DNA of 64,000 nucleotides from Conchocele bisecta (GCA_029237695.1 CM055272.1:12140042-12204041); one strand, 5' to 3'. Shown: positions 58,501 through 60,950, counted from the first letter of the stretch. Notes: generated by a model from the letters alone, not told the origin. Program-made: numbers and translations.

Positions 58501-60950
58501 TCTCCTAGTGATGTACATCAATAACCCCTGGTTTTTAGTCAACCTTGGTTAAGGTTTTTAGTCAAGCTTGTACATGGAATACTATTGTGCATACAGACAC
58601 CATACTTGGACAACCTTTTCTCATAGGGATGTACATCAATAACCCCTGATCTATATTTGACCTTGACCTACATTTCCTCTTGAATTACTTAAGTTAATTC
58701 CCCTCGGTTAAGGTTTTTAGTCAACCTTGGTTAAGGTTTTTATGCAGGCCGCGGCCACATTGACCTACATTTAACCTTGAATTACTTACTTAATTTCCCT
58801 TGGTTAAGGTCGCGGCCACCTTGTTCGTCATACATGTGTACATCGACAACCCTCGTAGTCGAGCTATGCTGTTCTCCTACAGCTCTTGTTTATACCTTCA
58901 ATTGGTAGTGCAAACACTTAGCCATTTTTTATGTCAAAAAGTTTCTTCAACCTTGACCTTTTTTGTGTTTAAAGCATGCACTTCTCTGATGATTTCTGTG
59001 ATGCTTACTCTAGCACATGCCCATGATCATGTTACGATCAAATGGCCTGGCAGGCGCGTCACTGCTTCCGTGACAGAATTCTTGATTCTTGTAACTTTAC
59101 TTTTCAGAGTATATACAATGTTCCGACACCACACAGAATTCAACGTGCTGGAATACCATGGCTATACTCATATTCAATCTTCAAGCTAAGCTTTCCTCAT
59201 CTGAGAAGTGTGTGTAAGTACAAATATTTACGTACATCTTCCCTTTTCTGTAGAAGCAAAATGTGTCATTGTCGCGCCTTGGCAGAAGGCGCAACTGTAG
59301 ATGCCGCTTTTTCCGTTGTCATCGTCCGCGTCGTCGTCGTCGTCTTCGTCCGCGTCAACAATATCGAGGTGTTTGCACAAGATTCTTCATCATGATATAA
59401 CTTTGATATTACTTGACGGATTGCTTCAATATTTGGACACTTGATATATGTGAGCATTTGGAACACACTTGTGCTGTCATTAACATGACATTGACCTTTT
59501 TTTCATTTACAAAAAGTTTGTACAAGTTTCTTAATTTTTTTCGTGCCTGCTTTAGCAGAAGTCGTGACTCTAGTCACTGTTTTTTCCATCGTCGTCATCA
59601 TTATTTTGCGTCAAAAAGTTTGTACAAGTTTCTTTATCACGATATAACTTTGATATTACTTGACTGATTGCTTCAATATTTGGACACTAGATGAATGTGA
59701 GTATTAGGAATTAGCCATTGTTTGCGTCAAAAAGTGTGTTTGCAAGTTTCTTCATAGTATAACTTTAATATTAGTGGATGGATTGCTTCAATATTTGGCC
59801 ACTTGCTATACATGTGAACATTTGGAAGACAGTCATGCCCCCATTAACATAACCTTGACCTTTTGTACCTTCACATGGTTGTGGAAACACTTAACCATTT
59901 TAATATGTTAAAAAGTTTATTCACCCTTGACCTTTTTCGTGTTTAAAGCATGCACTTCTATGATGATTTTTGTGATGCTTACTTTAGCACATGCCCATGA
60001 TCATGTTACGGTCAAATGCCTTGCCAGGCGCGACACCGTTTCCGTGGCGGAATTCTTGTTTGCACTTTGCCTGCATTTTTGTGCACACAATATTGTAAGT
60101 AGTCTATACGGACCTCTATGCTCATACCATATCAGTACATGTATCATATTGCATATGCATATCGTATATTTATATAAGATTCACATAGTATGTTTGTATA
60201 ATGTAAACAAACGGTCTAATACGATGATATGGTACAAATGTATACCAATATTATACAACCATGCGATATGCTCATTAAATATACCGACAATATACGTAAA
60301 CGATGTGTATACAATATTTATATATACAAATAGGTAACCAGCAGCAAAATGCTACTGTACACGGTAACGTGGCAAATATGTTTTTCTGAATGTTCACCAA
60401 GTTTCAATGAGTCCTGGCTATTTAGCCAACTTTTGACAAATATGACCGATGGGATCAGTGTAGACCCTTATCAGTTAATGATGTATTTTCACAATTGAAT
60501 CAGGGTCTAATATGTGGCTGTGATTGGAGAAATGTGGCTTATGAAATTTGTGCCGAGTGTAGCTCTTGATCAAATAGCACACTCCTGTAGCCTGATAACG
60601 ATCCATTTTTCTTGTTAGAAGCATGACTGGTGTTTCATTGATGGAGTAGCGAACAGTGCAGATCCTGCCGATTCATAGGCTGATCTGGATCTACACTATT
60701 CACAAAACTCATAAGCCCCAGTGACAGTCACATACAAGCCTTATTTCTCCAATCTACATTGACACTGTTGTCTGTTTGATAAACAGGAGCATGGAGTTTA
60801 CACAAGAACACATCCAACGATGCCTCAACACGACCTTTACCAGCAAAGCGAGTACGAGTGCATGTACGCAGTACACCGAGGCTCTAGTCAGTGATGGCTT
60901 CCAATTCCTGTCCAACGGTTCCATGGATCTAGCCACCAATGGTTGTCCAG
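4384..60950 (+). CDS. Multi-module SEA-domain gene, partial (exons listed separately)
   Basis: A single multi-exon gene is inferred from consecutive exons on the + strand whose phases all match. Its product reads as an extracellular protein of repeated two-exon modules, each of about 95-115 residues with about six cysteines, with a SEA domain in the middle. The first exon of a module enters in phase 1 and ends in phase 2 just after a Cys. The second enters in phase 2 and usually ends with Cys-Gly in phase 1. No start codon, signal peptide, transmembrane segment, stop codon or polyA site is visible, so both ends lie outside the window. Possible sequons such as NLT, NTT, NSS, NRT and NWT support a secretory location. 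The module family is not recognised. SEA is a known domain of mucins and other heavily glycosylated surface proteins. Exons could also be hidden in the two N gaps. Confidence 0.75.
4600..5060 (+). repeat. ~160-bp tandem array in intron
   Basis: About three monomers, each with 'ctctgcattcctaagtcaca', 'catgcggcccctgtgccc' and 'aaggtcaaggtcaaatgact'. It is repeated at 17750-18230 as part of the duplicated block. Non-coding. The core again contains AGGTCAAGGTCA. Confidence 0.85.
7385..7484. mobile_element. hAT-like element terminus, partial
   Basis: 'caatataccggtataccggt' followed by 'attgttgcaccactag' resembles the end of a hAT-type element, whose termini often read CAGTGGTGCAAC. The opposite end was not found nearby, so this is a remnant. 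It is duplicated at about 20530-20616 with the block. Confidence 0.4.
7485..7740 (+). repeat. Two ~100-bp direct repeats plus AATTAAATAATTGCCG motif
   Basis: 'gtaattaccgat' followed by 'caccattaat', then 'ttttgcagttt' and 'actgcgaacccacaatt', occurs twice (about 7485-7545 and 7599-7655). It is followed by three copies of an 'ataattaaataattgccg'-type motif. No coding potential seen. Confidence 0.55.
8112..8353 (+). repeat. ~32-bp tandem array abutting an exon acceptor
   Basis: Seven or eight degenerate units of 'ccaattccatctgttt' plus 'gtgttaaattgtggc'. The last unit's 'ccatctgttt' is the polypyrimidine tract of the acceptor 'ccatctgtttccag' that opens the exon at 8354. The same arrangement precedes the exons at 16104 and 21487. 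Confidence 0.8.
8354..8465 (+). CDS. Module exon (phase 1-2), ICTDLDAVV type
   Basis: Acceptor tttccag, donor AG|gtacgt; 112 bp enters in phase 1 and leaves in phase 2. The reading is G-ICTDLDAVVNAAFSKGQHC followed by LAYFNNLTIGNTFAAHC and a split Arg codon. It has three cysteines, with the last just before the donor, and a sequon NLT. It is the first half of a two-exon module completed by the exon at 10037. It is nearly identical to 21487-21598 and about 85-90% similar to 16104-16215, so it belongs to an old module duplication as well as the recent block duplication. Confidence 0.85.
8717..8957. mobile_element. MITE with ~24-bp inverted termini
   Basis: It begins 'tgtggctgtgactg' and ends 'ttctccagtcacagccacc', the approximate reverse complement. 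The body contains 'gggctgatctggatctacac'. Other copies: 16485-16708, about 21845-22085, 39586-39816, 54088-54327 and 60512-60733, with fragments at 32917-32990, 42981-43084, 54480-54600 and 56735-56904. Confidence 0.65.
9105..9700 (+). repeat. Intronic repeat also at 3707, 16868 and 22235
   Basis: It starts 'tttttatttcaaaatacttg', has a palindromic (GAGCT)n region and continues through 'gtggtctttattcgcagggt'. Four copies lie upstream of the four DFWDGLEC-type exons, so the repeat travelled with the exon duplications. Open frames in it are repeated in all copies and are not coding. Confidence 0.75.
10037..10221 (+). CDS. Module exon (phase 2-1), DFWDGLEC type
   Basis: Acceptor tgatttag, donor CAAG|gtgagg; 185 bp enters in phase 2 and leaves in phase 1. 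The reading runs DFWDGLECMAYVMSPADPDM, then CMGSMKMVVSTDLASIQAML, then QTAGIQLANPDFDPNQCDGN and Q plus one base. It completes the module begun at 8354 (split Arg codon AG+G). Three cysteines bring the module to six. It is intact here, whereas the equivalent at 23144 carries several indels. Confidence 0.85.
10243..10386 (+). CDS. Symmetric phase 1-1 exon, DTPYVINPN type
   Basis: 144 bp reading as a split Asp codon then TPYVINPNIRVFAYHYLNGF, DKLHNDHAYSGDHGPLASFY and PDEECLK, ending AAGG|gtcagt. It is separated from the preceding exon by only 21 bp (10222-10242), which looks like an intron start (gtgagg) joined directly to an acceptor-like AG. If that stretch is not removed, an in-frame TAA stops translation. 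Insertion of this 1-1 exon between modules would keep frame. It has a single cysteine and is rich in His/Tyr/Asp. No family recognised. Confidence 0.7.
10391..11597 (+). repeat. 28-bp minisatellite starting at an exon donor
   Basis: About 43 units of 'tgtacatagggaatac' plus 'taggctatctct'. The array begins about four bases inside the intron after the donor at 10387, and the donor flank 'gtcagtgtacatag' forms the first unit. The second block copy is at 23507-25018. Short open frames inside are repeat artefacts. Confidence 0.85.
11600..12666 (+). repeat. 59-bp minisatellite with acceptor-like core
   Basis: About 18 units containing 'gactgtatgacagtggtg', 'tgtgatatatgtatggtcaa' and 'tatatggttacctattgca'. 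Each unit includes 'attgcag|actgtatgac', which strongly resembles the start of the exon at 32453 ('gttgcag|gctgtatgac'). A (TA)n expansion sits at about 12032-12070. The second block copy is longer (25020-26930). Confidence 0.85.
12667..14913 (+). mobile_element. Helitron-like repeat element with tandem core
   Basis: Tandem monomers containing 'tgaccttgacctacattt', 'ggttaaggtttttagtcaa' and 'ctcctagtgatgtacatcaa'. A larger ~720-bp period is seen (13021-13740 recurs at 13746-14465). Monomers of the 165-bp family follow at 14575-14850. The right end is 'gtgttctatgaacac' then 'attttctag' then T at about 14890-14914. The monomers carry AGGTCA words in reverse orientation. No gene. Confidence 0.65.
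14914..15540 (+). other. Intron, nothing recognised except one element tail
   Basis: AT-rich. At about 15284-15316 'gacgggcgtattttgtgact' followed by 'tacggcactcttgtt' resembles the inverted terminus plus hairpin plus CTTGT tail seen at 42512-42545 and 58177-58212. A short 30-bp direct duplication lies at about 15440-15497. No exon seen. Confidence 0.4.
15780..16103 (+). repeat. ~32-bp tandem array abutting an exon acceptor
   Basis: About ten units of the same family as 8112-8353. The last unit merges into 'ccatctgtttccag', the acceptor of the exon at 16104. Confidence 0.8.
16104..16215 (+). CDS. Module exon (phase 1-2), ICADLDAVV paralogue
   Basis: 112 bp with acceptor tttccag and donor AG|gtacgt. 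The reading is G-ICADLDAVVMAAFSTGQHC then LPYFNNLTINNTFDAHC plus a split Arg codon. All three cysteines are in the same places as in 8354-8465, and two sequons are present (NLT, NNT). Substitutions are mostly conservative and frame-preserving, which indicates a functional paralogous module rather than a haplotype copy. Pairs with the exon at 17549. Confidence 0.87.
17549..17733 (+). CDS. Module exon (phase 2-1), DFWDGLEC type
   Basis: 185 bp; acceptor tgatttag, donor CAAG|gtgagg. The reading is DFWDGLECMAYVMSPTDPDM, CMGSMKMVVSTDLASIRAML, QTASIQLANPDFDPNQCDGN, Q plus one base. It follows the exon at 16104 in phase and completes that module. It differs from the 10037 exon at a few residues (T/A, R/Q, S/G), so it is the second half of a distinct module. 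Confidence 0.88.
17750..18230 (+). repeat. ~160-bp tandem array, copy of 4600-5060
   Basis: Same monomers and order as 4600-5060 with few differences. Non-coding. Confidence 0.85.
18290..21235 (+). other. Long intron, copy of 5140-8100
   Basis: Near-identical to the first copy with scattered one- to few-base indels. It contains the same hAT-like remnant (about 20530-20616) and microsatellite (19460-19505). No exon seen. Confidence 0.6.
21240..21486 (+). repeat. ~32-bp tandem array abutting an exon acceptor
   Basis: Copy of 8112-8353 leading into the acceptor of the exon at 21487. Confidence 0.8.
21487..21598 (+). CDS. Module exon (phase 1-2), ICTDLDAVV type, second copy
   Basis: 112 bp identical in reading to 8354-8465: ICTDLDAVVNAAFSKGQHC then LAYFNNLTIGNTFAAHC. 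Acceptor tttccag, donor AG|gtacgt. It follows the 17549 exon in phase (G+GA). Whether this is a separate genomic module or the same one as at 8354 depends on whether the block duplication is real. Confidence 0.85.
23144..23337 (+). pseudogene. Module exon (phase 2-1), indel-damaged copy
   Basis: Counterpart of 10037-10221. It starts DFWDG and then shows several indels: around 23160-23180, an extra G near 23245, and an inserted T run near 23290. These break the frame repeatedly, although the acceptor tgatttag and donor CAAG|gtgagg are intact. The excess of single-base indels continues into the array downstream, so sequence error is the likeliest cause. Confidence 0.7.
23358..23502 (+). pseudogene. 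Phase 1-1 exon, indel-damaged copy
   Basis: Counterpart of 10243-10386, again only about 20 bp after the preceding donor. It has an extra T near 23366, an extra A near 23413 and a missing C near 23470. The donor region AAGG|gtcagt is kept. It confirms that the 21-bp junction is present in both blocks. Confidence 0.65.
23507..25018 (+). repeat. 28-bp minisatellite, copy 2, error-rich
   Basis: Same unit as 10391-11597, but up to about 24750 it is riddled with homopolymer and single-base insertions, including a run of ten G near 24255. After that it becomes clean and matches copy 1. Confidence 0.8.
25020..26930 (+). repeat. 59-bp minisatellite, copy 2, longer
   Basis: About 32 units against about 18 in copy 1. 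It ends in 'gtatggtcaacatg' and continues as unique intron to the exon at 27063. The unit carries 'attgcag|actgtatgacagtgg'. Confidence 0.85.
27063..27168 (+). CDS. Module exon (phase 1-2), GDSCDDIMS type
   Basis: 106 bp; acceptor 'ttgctctttcag', donor TGCAG|gtttgt. The reading is GDSCDDIMSAAHSSDCGHLY then RQLVSNYTSPGTNSC and a split Arg codon. Three cysteines occupy the same positions as in other first-half exons (one near the start, one in the middle, one just before the donor), with a sequon NYT. It joins in phase to the phase 1-1 exon before it and to 32453 after it. Confidence 0.87.
27169..27540 (+). other. Intron, nothing recognised
   Basis: AT-rich intron with no exon-like frame bounded by splice sites. 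Confidence 0.5.
27541..28480 (+). repeat. Hairpin-headed tandem repeat with GC-rich tract
   Basis: It starts with the head hairpin 'tttttagccagg' ... 'tccaggct' and a (GGCGGGC)n tract (27583-27650). It is followed by about 200-bp units containing 'gtactgtaccacctaggacc' and 'cttcataatcaaggggtgcc'. The head and GC tract recur at 27780-27860. The G-rich tract could form G-quadruplexes. No gene. Confidence 0.7.
28481..29211 (+). repeat. ~155-bp tandem array, interrupted by a transposon
   Basis: Monomers contain 'tatatctctgcaactgcttc', 'acttcacatgggtgtttatc' and 'aaggtcaaattactttgaa'. The array resumes at 30502-30690. The transposon at 29212-30501 splits one monomer exactly. Confidence 0.85.
29212..30501. 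mobile_element. pogo/Tigger-like DNA transposon, non-autonomous
   Basis: The ends are 'cagtggaacccctccaaacc' and its reverse-complement partner 'ggtttagaggggttccactg', giving roughly 24-bp terminal inverted repeats. It is flanked by TA on both sides. The uninterrupted site is visible in neighbouring monomers, where 'caaattactttgaa' is continuous, so the target was TA and was duplicated. At 1290 bp it has no credible transposase frame. TIR sequence and TA target fit the Tc1/mariner-pogo superfamily. Confidence 0.85.
30720..30772 (+). repeat. Element tail: 'ggccacggcc' palindrome then atCTAG|T
   Basis: 'gcaggccacggccatctag' followed by T matches the hairpin plus CTAG|T end type, related to the sequences at about 5255 and 18418. 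Confidence 0.45.
30935..31434. other. Assembly gap of 500 N
   Basis: Exactly 500 N, flanked on both sides by the same 14 bases 'gcttaattgattgt' (30921-30934 and 31435-31448). Open frames across it are meaningless. Confidence 0.99.
31467..31873. mobile_element. MITE with imperfect inverted termini and central palindrome
   Basis: The left part 'aaataaattgtttgtttcc' is mirrored by 'ggaaacaatttattt' at the right end. At 31563-31722 a long palindrome centres on 'tgtctccagtggaga'. Its arms include 'ggttttgacagcacat' and 'atgtgctgtcaaaacc'. No coding potential. Confidence 0.6.
31955..32330 (+). repeat. Degenerate repeats with AGCTGAGC palindromes
   Basis: Three diverged copies of a 'caatacttgaatattgtgct' segment followed by 'ggctgagc...gctcagcc' palindromes. 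They are related to the repeats at 3707, 9105, 16868 and 22235. Confidence 0.5.
32453..32580 (+). CDS. Module exon (phase 2-1), LYDELLVC type, with GC donor
   Basis: 128 bp; acceptor 'tctggttgcag'. The reading is split Arg then LYDELLVCIQRQPQHWNCSR, PDIEADLSFSGSLFWLSTNI, CG plus one base. The donor reads GAG|gcaagt, which has GC instead of GT but otherwise perfect consensus, and it keeps the required phase 1. It completes the module from 27063; three cysteines end in C-G as in the other second-half exons. Confidence 0.85.
32995..36225 (+). repeat. 68-bp minisatellite made of an intron-exon junction
   Basis: About 47 units. Each unit carries 'tgttgtatttacag' (an acceptor), then 'acattgtttgctcacccagc' and 'tacatg...gatccctgg', which are the first 39 bases of the exon at 36187, then an intron-like filler 'ctcacctactacttg'. 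Only the last unit continues into the real exon. All three frames are stop-free over long stretches (for example 33314-34042, 33790-34494 and 35353-36009), because the unit has no stop in any frame. These are not separate genes. Confidence 0.92.
36187..36277 (+). CDS. Module exon (phase 1-2), IVCSPSYMQ type
   Basis: 91 bp; acceptor 'tgtatttacag', donor TGCCA|gtaagt. The reading is split Asp then IVCSPSYMQRSLEEDCKSLK and VFINDTSDC plus two bases of Gln. Three cysteines, the last before the donor, and a sequon NDT. Joins in phase to 32453-32580 and 39856. Its first 39 bases are the repeated part of the 68-bp array upstream. Confidence 0.87.
36405..36602 (+). repeat. ~36-bp minisatellite, six units
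   Basis: Units of 'taccttgaccatataactgt' plus 'cagaaaatagg'. It lies about 130 bases downstream of an exon donor but does not include it. Confidence 0.75.
36666..37976. mobile_element. TIR DNA transposon with TA target, non-autonomous
   Basis: The left end 'ccgtattttgccgagtatta' is mirrored by 'taatcggcaaaatacag' at the right, and TA flanks both ends. The next subterminal bases (AGACACAC against GTGTGTTTT) also partly match. About 1.3 kb, with no transposase recognised. It contains an almost perfect hairpin at 36899-37001. Confidence 0.7.
36899..37001. repeat. Long hairpin inside the TIR element
   Basis: Arms of about 42 bases, 'aaccacaggc...gtgtttcggctttc' and 'gaaagccgaaacac...gcctgtggtt', separated by a TA-rich loop of about 18 bases, with about four mismatches. 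Could be a nested palindromic MITE. Confidence 0.75.
38105..39465 (+). repeat. Hairpin-headed repeat elements, nested
   Basis: Head 'atgccccacaacgatagtgg' plus 'agggggcat', as at 2526, is followed by GTCC-type repeats. A second head, 'gtcgcgcctgctttagca' plus 'ataggcgcgac', lies at 38358. Monomers with 'ataactttaatattactt' and 'ttggacacttgatacatgtg' follow. A 'gtgttctatgaacac' tail is at about 39447. No gene. Confidence 0.65.
39586..39816. mobile_element. MITE copy, same family as 8717-8957
   Basis: Starts 'tgtctgtgactggaaaaatg' and ends 'ccatttctccggtgacagtc'. About 230 bp. Confidence 0.6.
39856..40016 (+). CDS. Module exon (phase 2-1), AYDYTIGCV type
   Basis: 161 bp; acceptor 'ctacctttcag', donor TGCA|gtaagt. 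The reading is split Gln then AYDYTIGCVAFNALVRNQYG, DNGDTALQCRVPLIDELIQS, YLWTKYQMTVYTC plus one base. It completes the module from 36187. Three cysteines in the usual places; here the last Cys is followed by a split Ser codon instead of Gly. Confidence 0.88.
40135..40200. repeat. AT-rich inverted repeat
   Basis: 'aatccaatcctatatatttt' pairs with 'aaaatatatataggat' downstream. Simple AT-rich hairpin of no clear role. Confidence 0.5.
40679..40826 (+). CDS. Module exon (phase 1-2), SASVDWLEA type
   Basis: 148 bp; acceptor 'caccattgtag', donor TGCTT|gtatgt. The reading is split Ser then ASVDWLEANLATSMSAACTN, YPLHHYLWKYNCLPGVDFSK, LTSVSDKC plus two bases of Leu. Phase and cysteine layout match the other first-half exons. 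It pairs with 42715. Confidence 0.87.
40865..41100 (-). mobile_element. tRNA-derived SINE remnant
   Basis: On the minus strand 'cctgggttcgaccccagacg' gives a good B-box and T-arm, preceded by an A-box-like 'gtggtaaagtattcacc'. A second copy of tRNA-like part plus tail lies at 41580-41760, with the shared 'taccgcaaggcagtacaaat' segment. Acceptor-stem pairing is poor, so this is a SINE rather than a tRNA gene. Confidence 0.55.
41470..41770. mobile_element. SINE-like remnants, adjacent copies
   Basis: One piece ends 'caataaacaaacaaacaata' (41555-41577), a typical molluscan SINE tail. Next to it is a minus-strand tRNA-like unit with 'ggggtcgaacccag' at about 41593. No gene. Confidence 0.5.
41850..42376 (+). 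mobile_element. Helentron-like non-autonomous element
   Basis: The head 'tgtcgcacctg' (41850-41860) is mirrored near the end by 'caggcgcgaca' (42343-42353, one mismatch). This is followed by a weak hairpin and 'ttcttgt'. The core has 'ataactttaatattact' monomers. Confidence 0.55.
42608..42656 (-). mobile_element. Decayed pogo-like terminus
   Basis: 'cagggtgtctggtttagaga' then 'ggttctgctgta' is a degraded version of the right end of the transposon at 29212-30501. Another trace lies at about 43250-43270. Confidence 0.4.
42715..42848 (+). CDS. Module exon (phase 2-1), LEVGLRKCV type
   Basis: 134 bp; acceptor 'gttttgccacag', donor TGCG|gtatgt. The reading is split Leu then LEVGLRKCVFEPIQAFCKME, DVIAMSTQVNVRDGAFDPTM, VPAC plus one base of Gly or Asp depending on the next exon. 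Three cysteines. It completes the last module before the SEA domain. Confidence 0.88.
43485..43597 (+). CDS. SEA domain exon 1 (phase 1-0)
   Basis: 113 bp; acceptor 'tcacttgcag', donor GCT|gtaagt. The reading is split Asp then MYTYKLDFSFDAMNWTPVLD, DSNSSLFQDLKLNVTNA. The pattern 'Y-x-L-x-F-x-F ... W-T-P-x-L-x-D-x-x-S-x-x-F-x-x-L' is the N-terminal part of SEA domains (first beta strand, then helix 1). Sequons NSS and NVT. It is the only exon here ending in phase 0, so the SEA unit broke the 1-2-1 rhythm internally but still starts and ends in phase 1. Confidence 0.85.
43680..44650 (+). other. Intron with repeat fragments
   Basis: It contains a hairpin-like head 'atgctcccaccaccaaatag' then 'tgaggggtgcat' at about 43722 and GTAC-rich sequence. 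Copies of a dispersed segment 'aactcaagttctacttgacgg' lie here and at 42410, 46340 and 57990. No exon seen. Confidence 0.45.
44655..46196 (+). mobile_element. Helentron-like element with ~180-bp tandem core
   Basis: The head 'agctcgcctg' (44657-44666) is mirrored by 'caggcgagct' (46164-46173). Next come the perfect hairpin 'gttgtcttctgacaac' and 'tcttg' followed by T. The core is about eight monomers with 'cataaacttaacgttggggt', 'tttcatacatgcattcctca' and 'aaggtcaaggtcaca'. No gene. Confidence 0.75.
46470..46925 (+). mobile_element. Short Helentron-like element ending beside an exon
   Basis: The head 'tgtcgtgcctg' (about 46469) is mirrored by 'caggcgtgaca' (about 46911-46921), followed by 'ccttgt'. 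The tail ends about 15 bases upstream of the SEA exon acceptor at 46940. Confidence 0.6.
46941..46999 (+). CDS. SEA domain exon 2 (phase 0-2)
   Basis: 59 bp; acceptor 'tatatctacag', donor TTCAG|gtacgg. The reading is LMGIQDSSGRAVIMASLAF plus two bases of Arg. It is the central part of the SEA domain, connecting helix 1 to the strand before the cleavage loop. Short but phase-perfect with both neighbours. Confidence 0.82.
47000..47622 (+). other. AT-rich intron, nothing recognised
   Basis: No repeats or exon-like frames beyond low complexity. Confidence 0.5.
47623..47744 (+). CDS. SEA domain exon 3 with G-S cleavage motif (phase 2-1)
   Basis: 122 bp; acceptor 'tatttcacag', donor AATG|gtaaga. 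The reading is split Arg then QGSVIAALDVLTYATLDTAH, VQQKMEAALSVSSVTLEQLN plus one base. 'F-R-Q-G-S-V-I-A' corresponds to the G-S-V-[VI]-V signature where SEA domains commonly undergo autoproteolysis; the following helix and strand fit the C-terminal half. Cleavage itself is inferred, not shown. Confidence 0.87.
47785..47880 (-). mobile_element. tRNA-derived SINE remnant
   Basis: Minus strand 'cctgggttcgagccccaggc' is a B-box/T-arm. The rest is not a convincing tRNA. Confidence 0.45.
48172..48671. other. Assembly gap of 500 N
   Basis: Exactly 500 N, flanked by the same 11 bases 'gctggatagta' on each side (48161-48171 and 48672-48682). It lies in the intron between SEA exon 3 and the next module. 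Confidence 0.99.
49638..50314 (+). mobile_element. Nested Helentron-like element (TACCCCCCGC termini)
   Basis: Head 'taccccccgc' (49640-49649) against 'gcggggggta' (50274-50283). This is followed by the hairpin 'gtaagcctcgcttac' (50288-50302), eight bases, then CTAG (50311-50314) and T. Head hairpin 'accccccgcaac...gttgtggtggggt' and (GTCC)n. A truncated MITE lies inside at about 49883-50060. Confidence 0.75.
50415..50573. mobile_element. MITE, longer copy of 2764-2902
   Basis: Same left terminus and body as 2764-2902, with an internal duplication of 'cgttttatgtggctaa'-type sequence and a diverged right end. Confidence 0.65.
51503..51798. mobile_element. MITE with 28-bp termini and inner palindrome
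   Basis: The left end 'taccgtataacctcgaatta' plus 'acgccccc' is mirrored by 'gggggcgttaattcgaggtt' plus 'atacggta'. The target is TA: sibling monomers read 'acatacttagtctcttta' uninterrupted. Inside, 'gaccgccaatttcaaacaca' and 'tgtgtttgaaattggcggtc' form a second palindrome. A left-truncated copy lies at 49883-50060. Confidence 0.8.
53304..53845 (+). other. Intron, nothing recognised
   Basis: No exon or clear repeat. Ends at the acceptor 'tttatattcag'. Confidence 0.5.
53846..54032 (+). CDS. Module exon (phase 1-2), AIQLDECER type
   Basis: 187 bp; donor TGCAG|gtatat. The reading is split Ala then AIQLDECERSVIEHISDEFE, SVLLPIVTLQWIVSTINLNE, ACTVSLFPADQCTEPFQLLK, C plus two bases. It is longer than other first-half exons and has four cysteines. 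It joins in phase to SEA exon 3 (AATG + CT) if no exon is hidden in the intervening gap. Confidence 0.86.
54088..54327. mobile_element. MITE, clearest full copy of the 8717-8957 family
   Basis: Starts 'tatgtggctgtgactggaga' and ends 'ctccagtcacagccacaaat'; termini pair over about 24 bases. A partial copy follows at 54480-54600. Confidence 0.7.
54672..54748 (+). mobile_element. tRNA-derived SINE head
   Basis: 'cctaaaggttaggacactgg' and 'caagttcaatcccagcc' form A- and B-box-like blocks with tRNA-like arm spacing. The downstream tail reaches the A-rich sequence at about 54813. Not a convincing functional tRNA. Confidence 0.5.
54815..55300 (+). other. Intron, nothing recognised
   Basis: AT-rich sequence without exon or clear repeat, ending in the acceptor 'tatatttccag'. 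Confidence 0.5.
55302..55471 (+). CDS. Module exon (phase 2-1), VYDHALSNF type
   Basis: 170 bp; acceptor 'tatatttccag', donor AACG|gtgagg. The reading is split Ser then VYDHALSNFMMKFGYPTICT, TEDLSAGLLTSYRIFNLVFT, HPEVTVHQEIDYGVCN plus one base. It has two cysteines here, compensating for the four in the preceding exon, so the module still has six. Confidence 0.87.
55472..55894 (+). other. Intron, nothing recognised
   Basis: AT-rich, no visible repeats. Confidence 0.5.
55895..56027 (+). CDS. Module exon (phase 1-2), CPDQETVV type
   Basis: 133 bp; acceptor 'gatgatttcag', donor TGCAG|gtaata. The reading is split Ala then GISTRVPTASTCPDQETVVN, VILTTCAGHLSVVSDMFAGY, HSC plus two bases of Arg. 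Three cysteines in standard layout. The donor bases CAGgtaatacac are the start of the array that follows. Confidence 0.88.
56028..56690 (+). repeat. 47-bp minisatellite starting at an exon donor
   Basis: About 14 units of 'ccccaggtaatacacctg' plus 'gtgtctaat' plus 'ccaccacaccaa'. The first unit is the true donor of the preceding exon, and nearly every unit re-creates CAG|gtaata, a donor-like site. Confidence 0.85.
56735..56904. mobile_element. Partial MITE ending next to an exon acceptor
   Basis: 3' part of the 8717-8957 family, ending 'ccagtcattgccaca' about 13 bases before the acceptor at 56917-56918. Confidence 0.5.
56919..57091 (+). CDS. Module exon (phase 2-1), MKEALYSCA type
   Basis: 173 bp; acceptor 'gttggtttcag', donor GAAG|gtatgt. 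The reading is split Arg then MKEALYSCANSSVAAMFPEV, GYQTGCSNRTDYIHRSLNRY, GDAVANWTGGYNPQFCE plus one base. Three cysteines and three sequons (NSS, NRT, NWT). It completes the module from 55895. Confidence 0.89.
57430..57840 (+). repeat. Degenerate short repeats (GAGTCGAGCGTA...GACTA)
   Basis: Irregular units around 'gagtcgagcgtaccgacta' and 'gaaagagctgagttgagt'. Not adjacent to an exon. No coding potential. Confidence 0.65.
57841..58350 (+). repeat. Fragments of dispersed repeats
   Basis: It contains the 'gattgtaaccaaattcagta' segment seen at 42430, 44400 and 46380. Also present is a tail-like 'gtgaccttcggcactcttgt' at about 58191. Confidence 0.5.
58352..58888 (+). mobile_element. Helentron-like element (AGCTCGACTA termini)
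   Basis: Head 'agctcgacta' (58354-58363) against 'tagtcgagct' (58856-58865). Then the hairpin 'gctgttctcctacagc' (58868-58883) and 'tcttg' followed by T. The core monomers are of the 12667-14913 type ('ggttaaggtttttagtcaa'). Confidence 0.75.
59108..59213 (+). CDS. Module exon (phase 1-2), YIQCSDTTQ type
   Basis: 106 bp; acceptor 'ttacttttcag', donor TGTGT|gtaagt. The reading is split Glu then YIQCSDTTQNSTCWNTMAIL, IFNLQAKLSSSEKC plus two bases of Val. Same length as the exon at 27063 and the same three-cysteine layout. Sequon NST. An element tail ends about 22 bases upstream of its acceptor. Confidence 0.84.
59270..60058 (+). mobile_element. Helentron-like element (TGTCGCGCCT termini)
   Basis: Head 'tgtcgcgcct' (59270-59279) against 'aggcgcgaca' (60026-60035). 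Then hairpin 'ttccgtggcggaa' and 'ttcttg' followed by T. A second head-like hairpin 'tcgtgcctgctttagcagaa' lies inside at about 59540, suggesting nesting. Core monomers contain 'ttggacacttgatatatgtg'. Confidence 0.7.
60059..60500 (+). other. AT-rich intron, nothing recognised
   Basis: No repeat or exon identified. Confidence 0.45.
60512..60733. mobile_element. MITE copy, 8717-8957 family
   Basis: Starts 'tatgtggctgtgattggaga' and ends 'cccagtgacagtcacatac'. Confidence 0.6.
60787..60950 (+). CDS. Module exon (phase 2-1), SMEFTQEHI type
   Basis: 164 bp; acceptor 'tgataaacag', donor CCAG|gtacta. The reading is split Val then SMEFTQEHIQRCLNTTFTSK, ASTSACTQYTEALVSDGFQF, LSNGSMDLATNGCP plus one base. 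Three cysteines and sequons NTT and NGS. Its last ~43 bases (from 'ctgtccaacg') are the exonic part of the 94-bp array that follows. It is the last exon visible in the window. Confidence 0.86.
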
